From CBDFHB01 sp965250115 (GTDB lineage: Bacteria; Acidobacteriota; Vicinamibacteria; Marinacidobacterales; SMYC01), in the NCBI GenBank assembly GCA_965250115.1, contig CBDFNJ010000001.1, positions 682,001 to 746,000 of the forward strand: a stretch of 64,000 nt of DNA, read 5' to 3'. Below are positions 23,976 through 32,254 of this stretch, in pieces (positions within the stretch are counted from its first letter, which is position 1; every line of letters begins with the position of its first letter). Position numbers and translations under genes: made by a program. Under the pieces are notes generated by a model, which was not told where the DNA came from, did not search any database, and saw only the letters and a list, made by a program, of their open reading frames with translations.

Positions 23976-25253
23976 TTAGGACGACTTCGCGGCGCTCTGT
24001 CCTCCCGCAAGTTCCGGATAGAGTGGAAACTCCGTAGTGAGCTCGTGGACCTCGTCGGCAATGCGACGGAGCTCCGAGTCGTCTGCTCGACTCCTGAGCG
24101 CGCGGGCGATCCAACGACCGACTAGCTTCATCTCCGACTCTTTCATCCCGCGAGTCGTCAAAGCCGGGCTGCCAATGCGTATCCCACTGGCCACCATGGG
24201 CGGACGCGTGTCGAAGGGAATCACGTTCTTGTTGACCGTGATGCCGGCCGTCTCCAAGGCCTCCTCGGCCTCCTTGCCCGTGATCTCGCTGGCGCCAACA
24301 TCGACGAGAAGTAGATGGTTGTCGGTGCCTCCAGAGACGAGCCGAAATCCTTCGTCTATCAACACGTCAGCAAGCGTCTTCGCGTTGGCGACAACCTGTC
24401 GCGCGTAGTCCGAAAATGCCGGAGACAGGGCCTCCCGGAAGCAGATGGCCTTGGCCGCGATCGCGTGAACGAGCGGCCCTCCCTGGATCCCCGGGAAGGC
24501 GACTCGATTGATGTCCTTGGCGGAGGCTTCCTTCGACAGGACGAACCCGCCCCTCGGACCACGAAGGGTCTTGTGCGTCGTCGAGGAGACGAAGTCCGAG
24601 TGCGGCACCGGGCTGGGATGAGCGCCACCCGCCACCAATCCCGCGATGTGGGCCATGTCCGTCATGACCTTGGCGCCGACCTCGTCGGCTATCGTCCGAA
24701 TGCGAGGGAAGTCGATGAATCTCGGATAGGCGCTGGCCCCGACGACGATCATTTTGGGACGATTCTCCCGAGCGAGCTTTTGCATCGCGTCATAGTCGAT
24801 CTGTTCGTCGTCCCGTGAAACTCCGTAGGGGACTACCTTGTAGAGGCGCCCTGAGAAATTGAGGGGGTGTCCGTGGGTGAGATGGCCGCCGTGGGCCAGG
24901 TCCATCCCCAAAAAGACGTCACCCGGCTCCAGCAGCGCCAAATATACGACCATGTTGGCCTGGGTCCCGCTGTGGGGCTGGACGTTCGCGTGCTCCGCGG
25001 CAAATAGCTTCTTGGCTCGCTCGATGGCCAGCCTCTCGACGACGTCGACGAACTGACATCCCCCGTAGTACCGGCGACCCGGATAGCCCTCCGCGTACTT
25101 GTTGGTGAAGACCGAGCCCGTCGCCTGGAGCACCGAAAGACTCGTGAAATTCTCTGAAGCGATGAGCTCGAGACCATCTGTCTGGCGTTTCAGCTCGGCT
25201 TGGATGGCCGCCGCTACCTCGGGATCCCCGCGCTCGATGGAGTCAACCTTCAA
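23976..25253 (-). CDS. glyA: Serine hydroxymethyltransferase
   Basis: 425 residues. It exchanges serine and glycine and makes methylene-tetrahydrofolate. N-terminal LELIASENFTSLSVLQATGS, substrate loop YAEGYPGRRYYGG, and the PLP lysine in SSTTHKTLRGPRGG are conserved. First gene of the minus-strand run glyA-dinG-queD; its TAA is followed directly by the dinG ATG. Confidence 0.97.
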   Translation of the reverse strand: MKVDSIERGDPEVAAAIQAELKRQTDGLELIASENFTSLSVLQATGSVFTNKYAEGYPGRRYYGGCQFVDVVERLAIERAKKLFAAEHANVQPHSGTQANMVVYLALLEPGDVFLGMDLAHGGHLTHGHPLNFSGRLYKVVPYGVSRDDEQIDYDAMQKLARENRPKMIVVGASAYPRFIDFPRIRTIADEVGAKVMTDMAHIAGLVAGGAHPSPVPHSDFVSSTTHKTLRGPRGGFVLSKEASAKDINRVAFPGIQGGPLVHAIAAKAICFREALSPAFSDYARQVVANAKTLADVLIDEGFRLVSGGTDNHLLLVDVGASEITGKEAEEALETAGITVNKNVIPFDTRPPMVASGIRIGSPALTTRGMKESEMKLVGRWIARALRSRADDSELRRIADEVHELTTEFPLYPELAGGQSAAKSS

Positions 25254-25332
25254 AACGCCCCCATCTTACCTCGGCGCGTCGGCTTCGAGGGCGTTCTTTC
25301 GAGACCGGCCTCGCGCTACCGCATCCGGCGAA

Positions 25333-25340
25333 AGTTTTGT
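25333..25340. repeat. ISL3 target duplication, left
   Basis: AGTTTTGT, repeated at 26725-26732, directly flanks the element; 8 bp is the size expected for ISL3 elements. Confidence 0.7.
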
Positions 25341-26724
25341 GGATTAACGCGGATTCGTGTGGGTAAGTTCTGACGGAAAAACAGTGTAACTCATTGTGTG
25401 GAAAAAGTATCGAGTACTTCATCAGGTGCTGAAAAGTGGTCCATTTTTAGGATAGGCTAACCGAGTGAAAAATTCCCAGTCGATCCGCTCGCTGTTTGCG
25501 CTGCCAGGTTTCGTGGTTGGTGCCGGATTGAAGGGTCTATTCGGTGACCGATACGCCCGCGTCATCCAGCTCAAGAGGCGAAAAAAACAGCTGTGTGCTC
25601 TTACTGTGGGCAACGGTGCCGGGGGCGCTATGACAAGCAAGTGTGCCGGGTCCGCGACCTGTCGTTGGCAGGCTGGCGGATCTATCTGGAATACGAGCGT
25701 TGGCGCGTCAACTGTTCTGGGTGCGGCGGTGTGCATGTAGAACACCTAGACTGGCTGGCGAACAACTCGCGCTACACCCAGCGTTTTGCGACGCATGTGG
25801 GCAAGCTGTGCCGGGATATGCCGAACAAGGCGGTGGCCGAGATGGAACGTCTGCACCACGGTACGGTGAAGGCTCTGGATACGCTCTACATGCAAGAGCA
25901 GGTCGACCGGGCGGGGCTACCGGCGCCTCGGGCCATCGGTGTCGATGAGATCTCCATCCGCAAGGGACATAACTATCGCGTCATTGTCAGCGACCTGGAG
26001 CGGGCGCGTCCCATCTGGGTGGGCGGTGAGGGTCGCAAAGAAACCGACATCGATTTGTTCTTCAAGGCGCTGGGCGGAAAGAAAAGCGCCCGTATCAAGC
26101 TGGCCGCCATGGATATGTGGAAGCCCTTCCGGAACTCGGTGATTCACAACGCGCCTAATGCGCGGATCATCTTCGACAAGTTTCATATCATGCGTCATCT
26201 GTCAAAGGCCCTCGATGAGGTCCGGCGCGGTGAGTACAAACGCCTCAGCGGCAGGGACCGGTCGTACATCAAGGGGCAGCGTTACACTTTGCTTTCCCGG
26301 CGGGAGAACCTGAGCCTAGACGGTCGCCGCGCACTCAAAAAGTTGCTCCAGGCCAACCGGCGCCTGAACACCGCCTTTATTTTGAAGGAGGCCTTCGGGC
26401 AACTCTGGGATTACCGCACCGAACGCGGCGCTCGCGCCTTTTTCACTCGTTGGAAAGACAGCCTCAAATGGCAACGCCTGCATCCGTACCAGAAGTTCGC
26501 CGGTATGATTGAGTCCCATTGGGATGGTATCGCCTCCTACTGTCATCCGGAGAACAAAGTCAGTCTCGGCCTAGTTGAAGGGGTCAACAACAAAATCCGT
26601 GTTCTGCAACGACGCGCCTACGGCTATCGCGACGAGGAATATCTCAAGCTGAAGATCGTGGCGGCTTTCCTTCCGCCATTACCCAGAAATGCAGTTTTCA
26701 ACCCACACGAATCCGCGTAGACCC
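25341..26724 (+). mobile_element. ISL3-family insertion sequence (1,384 bp)
   Basis: Terminal inverted repeats match at 21 of 24 positions, including an exact 18-bp block ACGCGGATTCGTGTGGGT (25347-25364; inverted at 26701-26718). An 8-bp direct repeat flanks both ends, so the copy is complete. It sits between glyA and grpE and separates grpE from its original upstream region. The transposase is split by a -1 frame change. Confidence 0.85.
25465..26720 (+). CDS. tnp: ISL3-family transposase, two frames joined at an A7 slippery site
   Basis: The first frame starts at GTG 25465 and reads SLFALPGFVV to QLKRRKK, then would stop at 25740. The second frame carries the rest: zinc-ribbon CSYCGQRCRGRY and NCSGCGGVHVEH, then the DDE core (GVDEISIRKGHNY, LAAMDMWKPFRN, FDKFHIMRHLSKALDEVR) and SLGLVEGVNNKIRVLQRRAYG near the C-terminus. 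The frames meet at A AAA AAA (25581-25587) in the phase needed for -1 slippage, giving a 418-residue protein. Programmed frameshifting, a real mutation or a homopolymer error are all possible. Confidence 0.8.
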
Positions 26725-26732
26725 AGTTTTGT
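26725..26732. repeat. ISL3 target duplication, right
   Basis: AGTTTTGT, the partner of 25333-25340. Confidence 0.7.
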
Positions 26733-26800
26733 AAACTATTATGGTTTCTAGTCTAAGTTCTCAAAACACCTAGCACTCGAGATTCGACGGGAGCCTAAGT

Positions 26801-27616
26801 TTGGACGACCAGAGGGACAAGCTCCCCCAGTCAGGGCCCGCGCCGATTCCACCGGATGAAGCCGAGATGGAGTCACCCGGGAAGATCCCGGAAGAGGCCG
26901 ACGAAGTCATCGAGATCATCGATGACGAGGCGCCGCGACCCGTCGCGACGCCGAGGCCGATCCAGGCCGACTTTCCCGAAGAGGCGCAGCTCGATCGTAA
27001 GGACAAGCAGATCGAGCAGGTCATGGAGGCCTATCGGGCCAAGAAATCCGAAACGGAGAAACTCCGACACCGCATCGAAAAAACGCAGCGTCGACGATTC
27101 GAGCAATCCAAAGGCGACTTCATCGCTCGATTCGTCGAGGTCCTCGACAATTTGGACCGCGCCATCGAGTCCATCGAGAACGCCTTCGACCCCGACTCCG
27201 TACTACAGGGGATCATGCTGGTCCGTTCGCGGCTCGTCCAGCTTCTGAAGGAGGAGGGCCTGGACAAGATCTTCGTGCGAGGCCAGACCTTCGACCCCAT
27301 CCACAGTGAAGCAGCCGGGATGGAGCCCGTGGAGAACCAGTCCGAAGATGGGATCGTGCTCAAGGAGCTCCAGCCGGGCTACATGCTCAAGGGCTCCTTG
27401 CTCAGAGCGGCGCGTGTCATCGTCGGCCGCTTCGGATCGGAGCCGACCGCGCAGGCCGAGCCAAAGCGCGAGACCAGCGAAGAGACGACTGCCTCCGAAA
27501 CCCCTGCGCTGACCTCCGACCCGTCCGACGATTCCTCTGACGACTGGAAAGCAAGCGACGTGAGCGGCGCAGAGCTCGAGTTCGGCGAGGACGGCCTCGA
27601 CTTTTCGGACGATTGA
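26801..27616 (+). CDS. grpE: GrpE nucleotide exchange factor
   Basis: 271 residues from TTG 26801 with GACGGGAG upstream. Acidic, Pro-rich N-terminus; long coiled coil from about residue 65; then the GrpE core FIARFVEVLDNLDRAIESI, VRSRLVQLLKEEGLDKIF, GQTFDPIHSEAAGMEPV and LQPGYMLKGSLLRAARVIVG. An unusual acidic tail of ~60 residues follows. It releases ADP from DnaK. The dnaK and dnaJ genes are not adjacent, and the ISL3 element lies just upstream. Confidence 0.93.
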   Translation: MDDQRDKLPQSGPAPIPPDEAEMESPGKIPEEADEVIEIIDDEAPRPVATPRPIQADFPEEAQLDRKDKQIEQVMEAYRAKKSETEKLRHRIEKTQRRRFEQSKGDFIARFVEVLDNLDRAIESIENAFDPDSVLQGIMLVRSRLVQLLKEEGLDKIFVRGQTFDPIHSEAAGMEPVENQSEDGIVLKELQPGYMLKGSLLRAARVIVGRFGSEPTAQAEPKRETSEETTASETPALTSDPSDDSSDDWKASDVSGAELEFGEDGLDFSDD

Positions 27617-29479
27617 TCAGCGGCGAAGCTCGAGACTGAAGAACCGCAGCGCGGTGTCGGGATGGCGCCGATCGACTCGCTCGAATTCCGAGGGGCGAAG
27701 GACCAAGCGATTCGATCCCGCTCTCAGACCGCCCGCTTCCAAAACAATCCGGTGCTCCGCGTATTCCCCGCCGTCGAGGGAGAGCGTAGAAACGTCGCTC
27801 CCGTTGATCGCGACGTGAACGTCGAGTGTAGTGCCAGGCCGGGCCGCGCCCAGCGTGAGAATCCCATCGAGGCTCGAAGGTGAGCCGTCCGGCGGCAGAA
27901 CGAAGAAGACCTCCGAGACTTCCCCTCGCGAAAGGCGAGAAGTCCCATAGGCCCCCGGAGCTGGTGGATGCCAGCCCTCGCCGAAATAGGGCAGTTCTCC
28001 CGCACCAAGCGTTGCGCTCGCCCGCCCTTCCGGAAGCGTCACATCCATCAGGCTTGCCCGCTCCGGTACTTGATAGGCGATGATCGTGTCTCCGAGCGCA
28101 TCCTCCGCGTCGAATCGCGCGACTTCACGCAGCGCCCGGGTCGAAAGCCCCGGAGGGTAACCGGAGTAGAGCACCCAATCGTAGTTTCCGACGAACTGCT
28201 TTTCTTCGACTCGAAGCCGATGCACTCGGTAGCTTTCGGAAGCGAGGCTCGGGGTGAATTGATCCTCGAGGACCCGGCTTCCCGGTGGGAGGTTCCGCTC
28301 CAACCACTCCGCGGCCCTCGCAGCAGGAGTGGGACGCCCTGCCCGCTGCCACAGAGCAACGGAGCCGATGAGCGGCCCGAGCATGAGCGAGAGCGCGAGC
28401 AGTACCGCCGCAGCGAAAGGCGGCGCGAAACGGCTCGCACGGCCGACGAGGGCCTCCGCGGCCGTGGCGGCCAGCAGAGCGAAGAAGGGAACGAGCACGA
28501 GAGCGTGCCGCGGATAGGCACGATCGAAAAAGGAGAACACGAGAAGGTACAGACCCGGGTAGGCGAGCACGATCAGTTTTACGCGATCGCCTGCGACCGT
28601 CGCGCGCGCTGCCCAAAGCAACGCGGCGATTCCTGCTACGAGGCCGAGGCCTCGCGTGAGAACGACTAGAAGCAACTCGAGCGGGGCGTTCATGTCGTCG
28701 GCGCTGTAGTAGCCCGCGTGCATCGAGAGGCCCCGCAGGAAGTCCGGCAGCCGCAGCAGAGTGAAGGGGCTCGAAAGAGCGAAGGAGGCGGCGGCTACCA
28801 TGAAGCCCACGGTAGCCTTCGTTGTCGGGCGGGCGCCGACGGGGAACACGACCAGCGCGAGAACGAAAGGCAGGAGCGCGAAGCCCCCCGTGTACTTGAT
28901 CGCCCCCGACAGTCCGACGAAAGCGCCGGCGAGGAGAACCCTCGGCCAAGTCGGATCTCGTCGAGCCCCGAGACTGAGGTAGACCGAAAGGGTCACGAAG
29001 AGCATCAACATCAAATCGGGATTGACGACGGCCGACTCACGCGAAGCGAGGGGTGAAAATGCCACGAGGGCGGATGCGGCTAGCGCGCCCCATGGGGAGA
29101 GCCACATCCTCCCGATGGCGAAGACAACGGCTGACGCGAGAACCCCCGCAATGAGGGTGAGACGCCGTGCCGCCAGGTAGAAGCCGTCACGGGGTAGCTC
29201 GGGAACGCTCCTGCCTTCGAGCGCCAGGTGCAATTTCGCGGGAACGAGTTGAAGGTAGAAGTGAAAACCCGGGTAGCCAGGATGTCGATGATCCCAGTCT
29301 CCCGTCTTGATCATCTCGAGGACGTTCTCGACGACCTCTCCCTCGTCAGGGCCGATGTAATGCTCGACGTCGTGAGACGCGAGAGGCCAGCGGAGAACGA
29401 GCGCCGCAGCGAGCGTGAGGGCGAGGAGGGACGGCGCGAGCCACGCGCTATTTAGGTTTGTCGCGGTTATCTTCTTCAG
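27617..29479 (-). CDS. GT-C glycosyltransferase, ArnT/PMT-like (likely CTG start)
   Basis: 620 residues if started at CTG 29479. The first ATG (29314) would delete the first membrane helix (LAPSLLALTLAAALVLRW) and the acidic EHYIGPDEGEVVENV loop, the catalytic region of GT-C enzymes. No ATG, GTG or TTG occurs in that stretch; the CTG overlaps the upstream stop as CTGA and yields MKKITATNLNSAW. About ten further membrane helices are followed by a ~200-residue periplasmic domain. Likely transfers a sugar from a polyprenyl-phosphate donor to an envelope acceptor. Confidence 0.8.
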   Translation of the reverse strand: MKKITATNLNSAWLAPSLLALTLAAALVLRWPLASHDVEHYIGPDEGEVVENVLEMIKTGDWDHRHPGYPGFHFYLQLVPAKLHLALEGRSVPELPRDGFYLAARRLTLIAGVLASAVVFAIGRMWLSPWGALAASALVAFSPLASRESAVVNPDLMLMLFVTLSVYLSLGARRDPTWPRVLLAGAFVGLSGAIKYTGGFALLPFVLALVVFPVGARPTTKATVGFMVAAASFALSSPFTLLRLPDFLRGLSMHAGYYSADDMNAPLELLLVVLTRGLGLVAGIAALLWAARATVAGDRVKLIVLAYPGLYLLVFSFFDRAYPRHALVLVPFFALLAATAAEALVGRASRFAPPFAAAVLLALSLMLGPLIGSVALWQRAGRPTPAARAAEWLERNLPPGSRVLEDQFTPSLASESYRVHRLRVEEKQFVGNYDWVLYSGYPPGLSTRALREVARFDAEDALGDTIIAYQVPERASLMDVTLPEGRASATLGAGELPYFGEGWHPPAPGAYGTSRLSRGEVSEVFFVLPPDGSPSSLDGILTLGAARPGTTLDVHVAINGSDVSTLSLDGGEYAEHRIVLEAGGLRAGSNRLVLRPSEFERVDRRHPDTALRFFSLELRR

Positions 29480-30417
29480 ATCCTTTCACGCCAATCGTCG
29501 AGTAGATCCGACAGCGTTTCGCGAAGCGACGTCTCCGGAACCCACCCGGTATCTTCTCGCAGGCGGGAGTGATCGCCCACCAAGAGCGGCGCGTCGAGGG
29601 CGTGATAGCGGTCCGGGTCGACTTGAACCTCGACCCGGGCTTCCGAGAGCTCGATGAGAGTCTCGAGGATATCCCGAATCGACACCGCTTTAGCACTGCA
29701 GACGTTGTAGGCCCGGCCTGCCTGCCCCGACTCGAGAATGGCCTGATAGGCTCTGGCAACGTCACGCACGTCGGTGAAGTCTCGACGCGCCTCCAAGTTG
29801 CCGACCCGGATGATGGCCTCCCCTCTTTTTTCCGCTTCCACGACCTGACGAGCAAAGCTCGAGCACACGTAGCCCTCCGCCTGCCCGGGCCCGGTGTGAT
29901 TGAAGGACCGGGTAAGGTAGACGGAAAGTTTATCTGAGAGGAAGAAAAGCCGACCGAGCAGTTCTTGCGAAGACTTGCTGACCGCGTAGGGTGTGAGCGG
30001 CTCCTGGGCCCGCTCCTCTCGAATGGGTTGCTCGGAGGAGTCCACCCGTCCGTACTGTTGGCTCGAGCCGACGAGCAGGACACGGGGCGAACCGCCCGAG
30101 TCGAGCGCCGCGGCGAGAAGATTCTGCGTCCCGATGATATTGGTCATCAGGGTCTCGGTCGCTTTCGTCAGCGATCCTTCAGGATTCGAAAAAGCGGCCA
30201 AGTGCACAATCGCCTCGGGCGCCACGTCTCGAATGACCTGAAAGACGGCGCCATCGTCGAGAATATCGACCGGAGTCACCGACACACCGAGCGCGAGCGA
30301 TTTGGCGGCTGGGTCCTCCGGATGGACCAGTCCCGTGACTTGGTGACCTCCGGAGATTAGCTGCCGCGTCAGGTGGTGTCCGACGAAGCCGGCAGCGCCG
30401 GTTACGAGGAAACGCAC
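29476..30417 (-). CDS. rmd: GDP-4-dehydro-6-deoxy-D-mannose reductase-like SDR
   Basis: 313 residues, extended SDR fold. NAD(P) loop VTGAAGFVGHHL, catalytic Ser in VGSSQQYG, and YAVSK active-site Tyr/Lys. RSFNHTGPGQAEGYVCSSFA is typical of the reductase that makes GDP-D-rhamnose. It lies one base after the dehydratase gene, so the pair should convert GDP-mannose to GDP-rhamnose. Confidence 0.85.
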   Translation of the reverse strand: MRFLVTGAAGFVGHHLTRQLISGGHQVTGLVHPEDPAAKSLALGVSVTPVDILDDGAVFQVIRDVAPEAIVHLAAFSNPEGSLTKATETLMTNIIGTQNLLAAALDSGGSPRVLLVGSSQQYGRVDSSEQPIREERAQEPLTPYAVSKSSQELLGRLFFLSDKLSVYLTRSFNHTGPGQAEGYVCSSFARQVVEAEKRGEAIIRVGNLEARRDFTDVRDVARAYQAILESGQAGRAYNVCSAKAVSIRDILETLIELSEARVEVQVDPDRYHALDAPLLVGDHSRLREDTGWVPETSLRETLSDLLDDWRERI

Positions 30418-30418
30418 G

Positions 30419-31381
30419 TCAGGAGAGCTCCGCTCTCCAATAGTCCAGCATGTCCTTCAGTGTTTGATCGTAGGCGATCTCCGGCTTCCAGCCGGTCGCC
30501 TTCGTGAACTTGCTCGCATCCCCCAAGAGCACGGGAACGTCGGACGGACGCAGCCGCGCGGGGTCTTGTTTAACCTCCACTTTCTGACCCGACATCTCGA
30601 TCAGGCGGTCCAGAACCGACTGGATCGAATAGTCCGTTCCGGAGCAAATGTTGTAGACCTCGCCCGCATCGCAACCGCCGTCCAGAGCCAGCCAGTATCC
30701 TCGAACAATGTCACGCACATCAGTGAAGTCCCGCCGCGCTTCCAGATTTCCCACATACATCACGGGAGGTTTGATCCCCTTCTCGATCGAGGCGAGTTGC
30801 TTGGCAAAGTTCGACGAGACGAAAACGTCACCTCGCCTCGGACCGTCGTGATTGAAACCCCGCGTGCGTACGACTTTAGTGCCGAAGCTCTTGAAGTATT
30901 GATAGCCTAGATAGTCCTGACCCACTTTGCTCACGGCATAGGGTGAAAGAGGCCTGAGAGGATTCGTTTCACGAATCGGAAGCTCGTCCGCGTGTACCAG
31001 CCCGTACTCCTCGCTGGAACAAGCTATCTGGATCCACGGATCCAGCTTCGCGGCCTTGACAGCTTCGAAGATGTGCAATTGGCCGAGGATGTTCGTCGTC
31101 AATGACTCGGCTGGAGCGTTCCAGGACGATGGCACGAAACTCTGCGCCGCGAGATGAAAAACCCTATCGGGCCGCACGCGCTCGATGAGCTGCTTGACCG
31201 AGCTTTGGTCCCGAAGGTCGCATTCCAGAAGCTGAATGCTCGACTCGACGTCTCTGATGTTCTCGGTCCGACTCCGCCACCTCATGGTGCCGTAGACTTC
31301 GACCTTGGGATGCTGGGCCAAAATGTATTCCGCGAGGTGACTCCCGGCAAAACCGGTGACACCCGTTATCAAGACTCGCAA
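30419..31381 (-). CDS. gmd: GDP-mannose 4,6-dehydratase-family SDR
   Basis: 320 residues. NAD loop ITGVTGFAGSHL, FHLAAQSFVPSSW, active-site ACSSEEYG and YAVSKVGQDYLGYQYF, then TRGFNHDGPRRGDVFVSS. It makes GDP-4-keto-6-deoxymannose. C-terminal LGDASKFTKATGWKPEI is a family hallmark. Co-directional with rmd and rfbD. Confidence 0.88.
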   Translation of the reverse strand: MRVLITGVTGFAGSHLAEYILAQHPKVEVYGTMRWRSRTENIRDVESSIQLLECDLRDQSSVKQLIERVRPDRVFHLAAQSFVPSSWNAPAESLTTNILGQLHIFEAVKAAKLDPWIQIACSSEEYGLVHADELPIRETNPLRPLSPYAVSKVGQDYLGYQYFKSFGTKVVRTRGFNHDGPRRGDVFVSSNFAKQLASIEKGIKPPVMYVGNLEARRDFTDVRDIVRGYWLALDGGCDAGEVYNICSGTDYSIQSVLDRLIEMSGQKVEVKQDPARLRPSDVPVLLGDASKFTKATGWKPEIAYDQTLKDMLDYWRAELS

Positions 31382-31395
31382 GAAGTTCCCCCTTT

Positions 31396-32235
31396 TCAGC
31401 TACCGCTCAAGTAGCGGCGAAGCGCTTCACGCCAGGACGTGACCCTGGTTCCAGTCACCCGCTCGAAGCGACCCACGGACATGACCGAGTAACCGGGTCG
31501 CGGGGCCGGTCGCGGGAGATCGGAGGAGCGGATGGCTCGCAGTCTCGGCGACTCGATCGCAAGCTCCTCGGCCAGAGCAAGTCCGACCTCGTACCAGCTC
31601 GCGTCCCCACGATTGACCAAGTGAAACACCCCCCGGCGCCTCTGCTCGACGAGCGTCAACATGCCTCGGGCCACCTCCCCCGCATAGGTCAGCGATCCCC
31701 TTTGATCCGCGATCAAGGCAAGCTCCTCCTCTCGAACGAGCCGATCTTTCGCCCAATCCACGAATCCCTTGCCGGGACCGTAGAGCCACGCGGTGCGGAC
31801 GATGATGTGACCGTCCGGATACACCCGAGCGAGACGCCGTTCGCCTTCGAGCTTCGAGCGTCCGTAACTCGAAATGGGTTGGGTATTATCTTCCTCACGA
31901 TAGGGAACCTCGGCCTCGCCATCGAAAACGTAGTCCGAGCTCACGTAGACGACGACGGCCCCACACTCCATTGCCGCGGCCGCGACCCATTCGACGCCAT
32001 CCGCGTTGAGTACCATCGCTCTATCCGGCTCGTCTTCGGCGCGATCGACAGCGGTATAAGCGGCGCAGTGTAGCACGGCGTCGGGCTTCAGACGGGGCAA
32101 CGTTGCCCTTACCGCCTCGCGGTCTGTGACGTCGAGCTCCTCGCGGCGGAGCCCGATCATCTCGTGACGATCTCGCCCCGCCTCTACGACGAGCTTGCCC
32201 AAAAGCCCGGCGGCTCCGGTGACCAGAACCTTCAT
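31396..32235 (-). CDS. rfbD: dTDP-4-dehydrorhamnose reductase
   Basis: 279 residues. NAD(P) loop VTGAAGLLGKLV, HCAAYTAVDRAEDEPD, VYVSSDYVFDGE and SSYGRSKLEGERR (Tyr-Lys) are classic RmlD. It makes dTDP-L-rhamnose for O-antigen or other glycans. RmlA, RmlB and RmlC are not in the window. Confidence 0.92.
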   Translation of the reverse strand: MKVLVTGAAGLLGKLVVEAGRDRHEMIGLRREELDVTDREAVRATLPRLKPDAVLHCAAYTAVDRAEDEPDRAMVLNADGVEWVAAAAMECGAVVVYVSSDYVFDGEAEVPYREEDNTQPISSYGRSKLEGERRLARVYPDGHIIVRTAWLYGPGKGFVDWAKDRLVREEELALIADQRGSLTYAGEVARGMLTLVEQRRRGVFHLVNRGDASWYEVGLALAEELAIESPRLRAIRSSDLPRPAPRPGYSVMSVGRFERVTGTRVTSWREALRRYLSGS

Positions 32236-32254
32236 TCGCGCCCGGCGTCAGGCA

